Assembly (NCBI RefSeq): GCF_010015445.1
Contig: NC_053116.1
Span: forward strand, 33,724,785 to 33,788,784
Length of the DNA stretch: 64,000 bases
Reading direction: 5' to 3'
Origin: Perca fluviatilis
Taxonomy: Eukaryota; Chordata; Actinopteri; Perciformes; Percidae
Below are positions 35,041 through 47,100 of this stretch, in pieces; the stretch's first letter is position 1, and each line of letters begins with the position of its first letter. Below the pieces are notes generated by a model. The model was not told the origin of the DNA, did no database searches, and saw nothing but the letters and a program-made list of their open reading frames with translations. The translations under genes and the position numbers were made by a program.

Positions 35041-37604
35041 TTTGTTTGTACAGCACCTTTCATACAATTAAATGCAGCTCAACATGCTTTACAGTGTGGT
35101 ATTAAAACAAAACACATTAAAGAAAAAACAACATAGATAGAAATGACAACATACATGAGATAAATAAGTTCATATAAATAGATTAAAAAACAAAAACAAA
35201 AGGTACAGAGCTAAAAGTTGTAAAAGTGGCAGTAGAAAAAAAATATAGGGTTATATAAGGTAGATATAAGGACAAATAAATACTCTTCAGGGTTTTAAAG
35301 GGTACAGAAATATATAGGGTTTTGATTGGGATGCTCAATGAAGCCTGTAGGAAATGATGAAGTGACAGAATGGCCCCTGTTTTCTTCCAGACTGACGCTC
35401 AACAAGAGGCCCGCTCCTACCTGAGCGAGGAAATGCTGGCTGGTGAGTACAGGCTACAGTAACACGTTACTTTAGTAATAGCGTTACTTTGTCCAGGAAC
35501 CAGTAATGTTTACAGATTACTTATAAAATGATAAAGCAGTTATAAAAAAAGGCCTAGTTGTTTTCAATAATCACACCTCTAAATATCAAGGTGAATTGAG
35601 ACGAGTCATTATTTTTTTAGAATGATTATAGAACGAGCTCCTGTAGAAAAGGCAGACAATTTTCGATCATCTGCGTGGAATCAGGCCCCCATGTTTTTTT
35701 GATTAGCACAATACCACAGCGTTGATAGAACGTGTTATGCATAGGTGGATTGCCCCTGTTTTTCTGGCTGTATATAGAAATGCAGAGGCTCATTTTATGT
35801 AGCGCAAATGTCCCTCTGCTCCAGGTTAAAACGTGTAGGCACAGCCAAGTAATCGATGCAAAGAAATTAGGCCAGTTTTTGAGTAACGAGCCACATTCTT
35901 TCGACTCTGATTTCTCCAGAATTCAAAGCCGCCTTCGACATGTTCGACACCGACGGTGGCGGTGATATCAGCACCAAGGAGTTGGGTCAGGTGATGAGGA
36001 TGCTGGGCCAGAACCCGACAAGAGAGGAGTTGGATGAGATCATCGAGGAGGTCGATGAGGACGGTGAGCAACGGATAATGTATCTCTGACAGCAACACAG
36101 CACGCCTATTGTGCGTAATGAGTGTTTTTACGCACAGGCAATACACGACTCTGGCACTGTATAGGTTTTCCATATCAGCTCAAATAAACCAAGTAGCCTA
36201 TCTAACATTATGAAATGCAATCTATTGTGATACACGCCTAGCCGACCCTAAATACAAAATCAGCAGGCAATTTTATTCTTGGTTTTGCTTTTAATTGTAC
36301 AAAATCCTTACATTCTGGGATGACTTATTTCCAGTGTTTTCTGTAACTGTGGTTCATGCGTAAAAGTGTGCGCAAAGACGAGCGCACTGTCGTGTCCCAC
36401 AAGCAACGCAGGGCCTTGGGCCTTTGGTCGGGCTGACCATAGTTAATCAGTTATGTGGCTTCTTTATTACACTCAGGTAGCGGTACCATCGACTTCGAGG
36501 AGTTCTTGGTCATGATGGTGAGGCTGCTAAAGGAGGACCAGGCCGGCAAGAGCGAGGAAGAGTTGGCAGAGTGCTTCCGTGTATTCGACAAGTACGTTCA
36601 CACTATTAGGCTACGTGGTTCACTTAGTATCACCTTTCCTGAAATGTCAGTATGTTATACTTATTTGTTCCCATACATGTCTGTCTTTTGTGCAGGAACG
36701 GCGACGGCTACATCGACAGAGAGGAGTTCGCCCTCATCATCCGCAGCACCGGCGAGCAGATCTCAGAGGATGAGATTGATGAGCTGTTGAAGGATGGAGA
36801 CAAGAACGCCGACGGCATGCTGGACTATGACGGTACGTGGATGATGATGATGATGATGATGATGATGGACGTGTTAGGTCAAACGTGACTTTGCCAGTTA
36901 TTTAATATCCATTAGGGAGTGTCTGTGGCACTGTGGTAATTTAAGATTTTATATTTTTAGCAGCCACAGAGTATTCCTATTTCTGTTGTAGGCTACTATA
37001 GTACTGTGGTTCCCAAAGTAAGGTCTGGGGACGCCCTGGGGTCCTTGAGGGGGTTCCACGGGGGTCCCTAGCAAACAGGGGAATCGTTTTTAATACAAGT
37101 AACCCATTGACAGAATGATGGTCATGTGTCTCATACACTTTCTGTAATAAGACATCTTAAAGCAAAAATCCTATCACATTTGGGACCCTGGAAGGAAATC
37201 TTATTAAATGGGGGTCAGTGGTCTAATTTGTGTCAGTTTAGGCGACCTTCACATAAAAAAAGTTTGGGAACTACTACTATAGTATACCTTGTACTAGGAG
37301 GTTTTAGTAATGCCAGCTTCTTGGTTGTTGTTTTTTTTTGTATATTTTGTGAATTGATAAATAGTTTTCAGCCTCTAAGCCTCGTCTCCAATGACAACAA
37401 CCTCAATAAGAGACATTTCAAGACTTTAGTTGAGCTACTATTGTGAAAAAAACACTCCTTGTGGGATTCAGTTCATTTTCAGTTTGTTGAGGTATTTTAG
37501 GTATATATGATGATCATGTTAACTGAAACATTCCATCTCAATAACACGCCCCATCTCTCTTCTCGTTTCCAGAATTCCTCAAGATGATGGAGAATGTGCA
37601 GTAA
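34190..37604 (+). CDS. tnnc2.2: Troponin C, fast skeletal type, tandem copy 2
   Basis: Second troponin C gene in direct tandem, same strand and exon plan: 34190-34192, 35391-35442, 35920-36063, 36477-36591, 36696-36832 and 37573-37604 (483 nt, 160 aa). Phases match copy 1 at every junction. The N-terminus is [21 protein letters not shown]-hands: site [13 protein letters not shown], site [14 protein letters not shown], site [15 protein letters not shown], site [14 protein letters not shown]; all keep the residue-12 Glu. The C-lobe diverges strongly from copy 1 ([20 protein letters not shown] against [20 protein letters not shown]), while parts of exons 3 and 4 are almost identical at DNA level. 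The N-terminus here is closer to the family consensus. A hAT MITE sits in intron 5 (37004-37276). A poly(A) signal AATAAA is at 38107-38112. Confidence 0.95.
35000..35040. repeat. (AAT)n microsatellite
   Basis: About 13 AAT units in tnnc2.2 intron 1. Confidence 0.9.
37004..37276. mobile_element. hAT-like MITE in tnnc2.2 intron 5
   Basis: A 273-bp element flanked by a perfect 8-bp duplication CTATAGTA (36996-37003 and 37277-37284). The left end is CTGTGGTTCCCAAA; the right end reads inward TAGTAGTTCCCAAA. Noncoding. Confidence 0.85.
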
Positions 37605-39233
37605 AACCTGAAAGACTCATGGACATTCCTCCTCCTCCCTGTGAACCCCCCATTCTGATCGCATCTGACCCCCCCTATGACCCACTCAAACTCCCCTCCA
37701 CCCACCCCACACACTCCCTCTCCTCCCACCTCTCCATCTGGTTCACTGCCTCGCTTCTCCATCCTTAAGACATCCTCAACAGACAGCTAGGGCACCCAGC
37801 GGGGGTCGCTGGGGGGGCTACACTCATCCCTAGCTTGCTTGTGAATGCAGACAGCCCATGGATGCTGCGCTGACGCTGTACCCCGTGACAGGATGGCAAG
37901 GCTGCAGTGGGGAAATTCACTGCACACACCTTTATGTGGCATGCATGCAGCGGTAGCGTGTCATCAGCGATCCCCCCCCCCCCAACCACCTGCTGGTAAA
38001 GCTCTGATCTAGATGTAGATCTAGATAGAATGGCAGCCTGTTACCTGCTGCTTAGACCAATTCATTCAACCAAATTACTGTGCAAAGAAGAAACTTGCTT
38101 GAACAGAATAAATGAATTAACACATGCTCACTTGTAGCTGGTCTGTCATATTTATGGTCTGTGTAAAAAATGTTTTGAGGAATATCAATAAAATCGGTTT
38201 GTTTCTTTTTTTTGTCCACAGACAGTTTTGTTGTCATCAGTACATTTTGTGTACATCTACTGTAAAGTATCGATGCTGTCAGTGCAATATGCATATTTGA
38301 AGGGTTTCACATCAGGAGAGGACACAAAAAAATTCCACCATGATTACTTCACCAGGGCATTTACCAAACTTTTTTTCAGGCCCAGATTTGCTGGCTTGCC
38401 CCCTGACTGAGACTAAGAGATGTCATCATGCAGTTTAATCAGGGTTTAAGCATGTGAAATTCAGTAGACAACTTGCTGTCACAAATCATTTCAAATGTCA
38501 TTAGGCCTGCAACCAACGGTTATTTTCAGTATCAATCAACTAATCATTTTGGCTATAAAATGTCAGAAAATAGTAAAAGATTTCCATCACACTTTCCCAG
38601 TGTAAAAAAGGTGACAATTGTAACTGTCTTGCTTTGTCCAAAATTGTTCAGTTTACAGTCATAGAACACGAGAGAAAACAGCAAGTATAAACATTGAAAA
38701 AGCTGGATTTAGAGAATTTTCCTTTTTTTTTTATTATTAATCAAAACAATTATCAACATAGTTTTTCTGACAGTCAACTATAGTGTTTACAGCTCTAGTC
38801 ATTAGAACACTGTACCAAGTTGAGGAAGACACTGTGGCTGCACACTTTCGGGAGTCATATACAATTTTAAGAGCTATGGTTTGATGATGCAACTTAAAGC
38901 GTGTTAACAGTTGAGCCATAAATGTCACTGTACAGATCTAAAGGAACAGTCTTTTCTGGGTATTGTGGTACTGCAATTAACATTAATGACTGGGCAAATG
39001 AAAACACTATGTAAGTTCCTTTATTGAGACAGTCCCAGACAGCATGACACCAGGTAACACTTTGACATTCTCGTCACGGTCATATACCACCGTATGAAAT
39101 CACCAAAAAAAAACTGACTTTGGACAGCTAGTCAAGGCTAAACAAAATCCTCAAGAACACAGATCTGCGAATGAACAATTCAGTTGAACAGCAATTAAAA
39201 GAAATAAACTGTCAAATTAGGTGTAGGCGGTTT
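37605..39233. other. tnnc2.2 3' UTR and spacer to taf13
   Basis: The 3' UTR of copy 2 is C-rich for its first 150 bases and likely ends after 38112. No further gene is seen. The taf13 3' UTR comes from the other side, with a candidate poly(A) signal (AATAAA on the minus strand) at 39020-39025, so the two genes converge. Confidence 0.5.
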
Positions 39234-39608
39234 TTATGAGCCATAATTTGCTTCGTCGAAAGCTTTGCGGGCTCTCTTCAGCTCTTCGTTCATGGTCAGT
39301 AGGTCTTTGACTCTGGCGAATTTCCGGGGGTCCTTGCGAATTAGGAAAACGATGTCCTCCACCTGGACGCGGCCCTGGCGTCCGATGGACATGGCTTTGT
39401 GGGTCATTTCCGTGATAAACTCGATGACCAGGTCCTCCAGAATATCCACAGACTCAGTATACGGGTTCTGGTCGTCTCCAAATCCGTACATCATACACCG
39501 GAGCTCCTTGGAGAAGAGCCTCTTTCTCTTCCCGTGGCCGACATCTACTCCGCCGGATCCGTCATCCAACTCCTCATCGAAGCCAGTCTCGTCCTCCTCA
39601 TCCGCCAT
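39234..39608 (-). CDS. taf13: TFIID subunit 13 (TAF13)
   Basis: A 124-aa histone-fold subunit of general transcription factor TFIID, which pairs with TAF11 in the nucleus. The N-terminus is acidic (MADEEDETGFDEELDDGSGG), followed by GKRKRLFSKELRCMMYGFGD, the histone-fold helices (DILEDLVIEFITEMTHKA; VQVEDIVFLIRKDPRKFA) and a C-terminal KRARKAFDEANYGS. From GKRKRLFSK on it matches the vertebrate protein essentially residue for residue as I remember it, and the length is identical. The start is the Met at 39608; the upstream in-frame extension to 39680 is intronic, because AG precedes the ATG region and a GT donor lies at 39748-39747 on this strand. The coding region is one exon. It converges with tnnc2.2 and diverges from slc35c2. 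Confidence 0.95.
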   Translation of the reverse strand: MADEEDETGFDEELDDGSGGVDVGHGKRKRLFSKELRCMMYGFGDDQNPYTESVDILEDLVIEFITEMTHKAMSIGRQGRVQVEDIVFLIRKDPRKFARVKDLLTMNEELKRARKAFDEANYGS

Positions 39609-39830
39609 TCTGGTGAAAAACATGGGTAAATTGGTGAATTTAGGAGCGATTACAAGCCCATTGCCGCTGAGCAGAAGCATGTGTTGTAATGCTAGCTAGC
39701 GAAGTTAAACAGGCCACACAATTTCGAGCAAAAGAAAACAACCGTTACCTTGTAGCTTAGCGCAGGAACACAACAGGATGGGGGCTCTGTTGACTTCCGC
39801 CTCGGGAGAACAAACGTTTGCTGTAAAAGA
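39609..39830 (-). promoter_or_regulatory. taf13: taf13 5' UTR with a 139-nt intron
   Basis: On the minus strand a noncoding exon ends CTACAAG at 39749 with donor GTAACG. The acceptor TTTTTCACCAG ends at 39610, one base before the ATG. The exon start is not determinable, but bases about 39750-39815 fit a short 5' leader. Confidence 0.55.
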
Positions 39831-41179
39831 ATAAAAATACTGCCCCTTGCGGTTATTTTCCTTCAACTGTTAGCTACACCCATAGACAGTATATAAGAAG
39901 GCTACACCATGCTACACCCCGAGTAATAGCTATAACGTCACACCACAAAGTTTGCATGTTACTCAGCCATGACTGACGGTAGGTTTCTTTAACTAGCCAT
40001 GTGTCTACGTCATTTTGTTTGCTGACACGCGCTGTAATGTTTGGAGAAAAATAAAGCCAAATTCAATTTAAAAAGATGACAATTCTTAACATATTCGTGT
40101 TCCTGTGGATAACCGCCTAGCTACATTGTAAATTCACTAACGTTAGCTAAGTTCGCATTTGTCTACACTTGATTAACCCACATTGCACTATATTTTTTTT
40201 TGCGCTTTGTGCGTAACGTTATTATTTTAGTTTCAGTTTTTAAAAAACTCCATGGGGATGGTATCGAGGAATGACAGCCAACACAGAAAAGTCATCTGGG
40301 TGGGCTAACTTATGTGAATGCCGAATTAAATAATGGTCCACACCGTTTCAAACAAGGTCTTAAGTTATAATGCAATATGTTTTGTAGATGGGGAAATAAA
40401 CACGGCCACTTTGAGTCGAGAGAACGATCAATGGAGTTCAGTGTGTGGGTGTCGCCTTACGAAAATGACACGTAACGGGGAGCGCACTGTCAGTAGTTGC
40501 AGGAGGCGAGGGATATGAACGCTTAATGGAGCGTACCTTCTATGTCAAGAAATGACTGCTTATTTATTTTTTATAGAGTTGGCTAGCGTTAATTAACCTA
40601 TGTCGAATACAATACCGCTTTACATAGCAAGCTGGTGTAACGTCAAACAACTGGACCTCTCAAAGTTAGCCAAACAATCTGGTGAGTGCCACCGTTATCT
40701 TAGCTAACGTTACTGGTCAGTTCATCAGCTAGCTAATGTTAACCGAGGCTGTTTAATTAATAATAGTACACGCATTAAATTCCTGTTTAAATATATGTTG
40801 GCTAACTGTGGTTAACATCAGGTATCTTAACAGTGGCTTAACCGCTAGCTAACTTAGCTGACGTGGTTTAACAGTTAGCTGATGATGGTTGTCAAACTTG
40901 AGCTAACACTAATGTTGGCATTAACTAAGCTATTATTGCAGCAGGCTTGTCTATATAACTCTGATAACCAGGCTAACTATCTAGCTACTTGTTTAGCTGT
41001 AACGTTACACACATGCAACCAAATCCTAACCCTGTTTCTCTCTCTCCCCTCCACACGCTGACTGTCCATCTCTCCCTCTCTTAAAGCAATCCGCTTTTAT
41101 AGGAAGCGGTGCAGATTCAGTTTGGAGATGACCTTTCTACAGTAGCTGTCTTTTCCACAACCTAGTAACTTATCCCTGT
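39831..41179. promoter_or_regulatory. Divergent taf13 / slc35c2 intergenic region with slc35c2 5' UTR
   Basis: The two genes point away from each other with start codons about 1.57 kb apart, so a shared promoter region is likely. A candidate noncoding slc35c2 exon ends at 40681 (donor GTGAGT at 40682). The acceptor CTCTTAAAG at 41086 would open the exon holding the start codon. A second candidate leader exon with ATGACTGACG followed by GTAGGT lies at 39969. The sequence has many CTAGCTAACGTTA-type strings, a common fish promoter-proximal repeat. Confidence 0.4.
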
Positions 41180-44100
41180 ATGGCGTGCCCTGTCCAGTTC
41201 CTTTGCCGGGGGCTTCGCACTGTTGGATTAGTTCTCCTTTACTATGTCTTCTCTATAGGCATCACCTTCTATAACAAATGGCTGATGAAGGTAAGTAAAG
41301 GAGTTCTTAAAGCACTATTGATTTTTCAGCACGAAGACTGTTCCTCTGCACAGGGCATGCACTGTTTTCCTTGGGGTGATTAATGGAAATCCTCAAACTA
41401 GGTTAACCTGTAGTGTTTCTGTCTTGGGGGAGGTATTAAGTAGGTCATCTCCCAGTGTCTCAGGAGTCAGGACCCTGAGGAAACCCTGAGACAATCTACC
41501 TCCAATTGGCCATCTAAGTTGACCCTGTCTGTTTCTCTCTATCAGGACTTCCACTATCCCCTCTTCATGACGTTAGTTCACCTCGCCATCAACTTCTGTC
41601 TGTCCGCTCTAACACGAAGGGCCATGCAGGGCTGGACAGGGAAACCCCGCGTCATTCTGAGCTGGACAGATTACATCCGTAAAGTGGCTCCCACAGGTGA
41701 GATTTTAGTGGAGAGTTTTACCTAACTAAATGCAGGACAGTGTATTCAGAGAATAGAGAATTTTAGAAAAGGGACTGATGGTCAGCTCTTATCATGTTCA
41801 CTGACTAAGCTTTCAGTGAACAGTACTTTGACTGAAGTCCATATTGATACAAACATTACATCACACCTGAGGGAATAGTTGAAGATAATTTCAATCTATT
41901 GCAAGGTAGTTTGTTGTCTTAAAGTCTTAAATCTGTCCCTATTACCTAGCCTTGGCAACAGCACTGGATATTGGACTTTCCAACTGGAGCTTCCTCTTCA
42001 TCACCATTAGCTTGTAAGTTTTTTGCTTGGGTATCCTTATTAATAGAGGATACAACTGCAATATGAACTGACAGACTTCAGGTTATCAATATTGTATTCA
42101 ACCAGTTGGATTGTTTCATTCTTTTGTGTGTTTTTTTTCTTGTGTCATTCAAGGTACACCATGACCAAGTCTTCAGCAGTGCTCTTCATCCTCTTTTTCT
42201 CGTTGGTCTTTAAACTAGAGGAGCCGGTGAGTGACCTTTTTTTTTTTCAAACATTTGTGGAAATAATGTGTTGACCACACTAAAACACCCAAACTAAAAC
42301 CATCTTAACAGTTGCATGACATATTTCTGTCATCGCTAAATTATATAATTAGTTTTTTCCTGATTTATGCTCCCTTGTCATACTGTCAATCAGTCTTGTA
42401 TAAAGTACTCAAAAGCAATACTTGAGTACAAGTATCTTACCAGAAAATGACTTTGGTCGAAGTTAGTCTCCTTTTAGAATATTACTTGAGTAAAAGTCTT
42501 AAAGTATCTGATATTAACAGTACTTAAGTATCCATAGCAATTTTCTGATATTAAATATACTTAAGTATTAGAAGTAAAAGTAAAAAAAAAAAACTTTGAT
42601 TATGAACTTTATGGCCAAAGGTGTGTAACGTTATCTTCATCACCACTGTCGTCGGGGTGGTCATCGTCTGTTACCATGGCGGCAGAGCCTCCACCAGGTG
42701 CTTCCATGACACTATCAGTCATTATGCTTCCTCCTCCTCCTCTTCTTCTTCTTTAGTTTTTGCCTATGTTTTGCGTGCATTATCTTGGCAATTTAGGAGC
42801 AATGATTTGCCAAACTTCCTTTTTTTTCAGTGTAATAAATTTCTTCTGATTTTATTTTGTAGTAACAATTAACTAAGATGCTTAGGGGAAATGTAGTGGA
42901 GTAAAAGTATACATTTTATTTAAAAGTAAAATTTTCCAGAAATATAAATAACGAAGTAAAGTACAGATATGTAAAAATTCTACTTAAGTACAGTAGTGAA
43001 GTATTTGTACTTTGTTACATTACAACACTGCTGTCAATGCTATTGGCATGCAGACTATATGTGCATACAAAAGGAAATGCTTTTGCTCTGATTTCTGGAT
43101 CCATACAAAAAGAACAGAAAGTTCAGCAACTTTGAGGAAATGTATTATTGCTATATTAGAGGAAGGAAGGACATTTTTCATCATAAATTTGCTGCATAGG
43201 CGACAGTGAAAGTGAGTGGTTAGACAGCATGCTGCTGTGTTCCCCTGGGCAGTAAAATTAATCCAACCTTTACCTCCATTGAAATTTAGCACAGCTTGCT
43301 CATGACTGAAAAGTGCCTCAGGTCATTTTGTTTTTACATCTGCGAGTACACTTATAAGTAGCGGTATAGTGGCTGAGCTCATTTAGCAATGATGAACTCC
43401 ACTTTTTTTTTAACAGTTTTTTTAAGTTTTGTTACAGCAAATTAACAGTTCACCATGAGGACACGTTGGGCTCATATATACCGACCCCCCTCGCCCCACC
43501 CGTGGAAACATCAGAGGGTAATCAACTTAAGCAATGGTGAAAATAATAACAACAGTAAATAAATAAAATAAGATAACAAAAGTAAATAAACAAACCAAAC
43601 CAACAAACCAAGATCTACAAAACATGAACTCAAGTTATTTACATTGGTGTACAGGGCACATTGGGCACAGACATGCATAAGGATAGCGCAGGAAATAAAA
43701 AACATCAATAAACGATGCCATGATATAATCAACAGACAGTTCAGTACTACACGTCCAACACTGCTAGCTGCATGTACCAACATCTTCACTCAGCCACAAA
43801 GTCATCAGGGGCTAAAGCATCAAGACGACTAAGGAAAGGTTGCCATATCGACATCAATTTGTCAGCTGACCCCTTGACAGAATACCTTATTTTCGCAAAT
43901 TTTATAAAATACAACATGTCCCTTACCCATTGCGCAAACGTTTTATCTTACAATGACCGCCACTAAACAATCAAAGAAATCCATCGATGATTGCACTCAC
44001 CATGGCTATTCATTCTGGGGTCCAGTTTAGAACCATTAGCAGGGAATGGTGGGCTAATGGATCGAACAAAGAGACAAACCTGGAAAAAAGGCTTGAGTGT

Positions 44101-47100
44101 TGTAATTTAAATATGTAGAGGTTACTGAATTTATTGAGGCCTGCCTTTTGCCATTGGGCAAATACAGGATCTAATTGGCCTGGGAGGAAGATGTGGTTAC
44201 TACATGGGACTATAAATAGACTATAAATGGACAAATCTGTCGGATTGAAATTTTGTCTTTTCAGGGAGTGATGATGATACAGTATGCACGTATTCGCTTC
44301 TGATTGGCATCAGTCAGCATTTGGGACCTGAATCCATTAAACTATTTTTTGTAGGGCTGCCGCCCAGTAATAGTACCAGAAGTAGCAGATTGAGCAGGGC
44401 TAATCGCCACTGCGCCCCATGCCTCTCAACGAATCTGAAAAAAGATTTTGAGAGGAAAACTGGGATGCTCTGAAATGGATATAAAAATCTGAGCAGTATG
44501 TTCATTTGATAGCTATAGTGCGTAGTTTCTGTCTCCCCCATGAGGAATTCTAAGTAATGACAACAAAACTGTCTCTGACTCTCTGTACACTCCTCAGGAC
44601 ACTACTAACAGGACAGGACAGTTTTTGCTGCCACTGCTTCTCCACATGATACAATCCTTCTGTGAGCGCGCACCACGCCTCCTCCACGCTGTTGCTTGTA
44701 ACCAAGAATAAAAAAACATGATGGACTCTTCAGAAGAGGTGATTATCTTCACTCAAGCTTCTGCAAGGGAAAGTCACCGAATGACAAAATCTTCTGAGCA
44801 CAGCCATATTGAGAAATACAGAGAGAGTTGTGTGGAGCTGGTAGTCTAAATTAGCTTTGTAGCAACTCATTTGGCAATGGCTTGAATGTAACGGACAGTC
44901 ATTAATATAATATAACTTGTGAGTCACAAGACCGTGTCTGGGAGTCACAGGACATTGTACAGGACAGTGTCTGACTGTCCCGGGACGCTCCTCAGGACAC
45001 TACTAACAGGACAGGACAGTTTTTACTGCCACTGCTTCTCCACATGATACAATCCTTCTGTAATTGTGCACCACCCCTCCTCCACGCTGTTGCTTGTAAC
45101 AAAGGAGGACACAGAGGATTTAAAAAAAACATGATGGACTTTTCAGAAGAGGTAATTATCTTCACTTGAGCTTCTGCGTGGGAAAGTCACCGAACGACAC
45201 AAACTTCTGAACACAGCCATATTGAGAAATCCAGAGAGAGTTGTTTGGAGCTGAACGTCTTAATTAGCTTTGTAGCAACACATTTGGCAATGACTTGAAT
45301 GTAATGGACGTTCGTTAATATAAAAAAGTTACACACTTGGGGCCCAATTTTAACGATCTGAAACTCAAGTATCAAACGTGAAACGCAAGTAGCTTTGTGG
45401 GCGGATCTCTGTTGCTGTTGCTATTATACCGGCGGGATAAATGACTCGTGCGCCCGACGCAAATCTAAAATGGGTTGGTCTGAAGTAGCTAGGTGTGGTT
45501 TGGACGTAACGTGCAATAAACCAATCAGAGCGTCATCTCACATTCCCTTTAAGAGGAGGCGCGCTTGTTCCATGGCGGATTGCTATCATTTATTAAATAA
45601 ATAGCACCTGAGCTCACTTAGCAATGATGAACTCCACTTTAACAGCTGGTCGACTCGCCACATATATTTCAGACACAGGATATAAGAACAGCTCTCTCTA
45701 ATGGAAAAAACATGCCCGCATTAGATGTTGTTGCTAGGAGAGTTATGAAAAAGGTTTTATCTTACATTGATCGCTACTGAACAATCAAAGAAATCCATCA
45801 ATGATTGCACTCACCATGGCTATTCATTCTGGGGTCCAGATTAGAACCATTAGCAGGGAACGGTTTTTAGTGGTACTGTAGACTAAGAAAGGATGGGCTA
45901 ATGGATCGAACAAAGAGACAAAACTGAAAAAAAAGGCTTGAGAGTTGTAATTTAGGCCACTGAATTTATTGAGGCCTGCCTTTTGCCATTGGGCAAATAC
46001 AGGATCTAATTGGCCTGGGAGGAAGATGTGGTTACTACATGGGACTATAAAAAGACAAAACTGTCGGATTGAAATTTTGTCTGTTCAGGGAGTGATGATG
46101 ATACAGTATATGCATGTATTTGCTTCTGATTGGCTCCAGTCAGCAGTTAGCGGTACTATAGACTAAGAAAGGATGGGCTAATGGATCGAACAAAGAGACA
46201 AAACTGGAAAAAAGGCTTGAGAGTTGTAATTTAAAGTGTAACTCTCGCCAAAATGCAACCTAGGGTCTTTTTGTGAATGTACCCGAGTCAAACATTTTTG
46301 TTTAAAAGCATAATTAGGACGGAAGCGCCACTTTTAAGATTGACCATATTTTCGTTTTTGGTCAAATGGCCTTTTGAATGGGAGTGGTAGGGGCACTACT
46401 ATGATAGCATCAAAATCACTATTTTTAAAACACTAAGAAGACTGACACAACTTGAAACTTTGCTCGAAGTATCACCGGGGGCTCTACACATGAACTCGAG
46501 CATTGAGAACATTGTTTGTGTACACAGAGTTTACTAAAAAAGGTTTTGAACAACTCACTTTAGCTGTTGGTGTTTCCGTTCGCCGCCGTCTTGCCAGTCA
46601 AAAAGAGTCGATCTCTGAATGCGAATGAATGGACTCCTTAGGAGGAAATGTCATTCTTATATGAGGCTCCTTTTTCAACTCACTAGGTTGCATTTTGGAG
46701 AAAGTTACGCTTTAAATATGTAGAGGCCACTGAATTTATTGAGGCCTGCCTTTTGCAATTGGGCAAATACAGGATCTAATTGGCCTGGGAGGAAGATGTG
46801 GTTACCACATGGGACTATAAAAAGACAAATCTGTCGGATTGAATTTTTTTCTGTTTAGGGAGTGATGACGATACAGTATATGCATTTATTCGCTTCTGAT
46901 TGGCACCAGTCAGCATTTGGGACCTGAATCCATTAAACACTTTTTTGTAGGGCTTCCGCCCAGTAATAGTACCAGCAGTAGCAGATTGAGCAGGGCTAAT
47001 CGCCACTGCGCCCCATGCCTCTCAACGAATCTGAAAAAAGATTTTGAGGGGAAAACTGGAATGCTCTGAAATAGATATAAAAATCTGAGCAGTATGTTCA

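Noticed and set aside
39265..39699. 144-codon plus-strand frame over taf13
   Set aside because: It is the antisense shadow of the conserved taf13 coding region.
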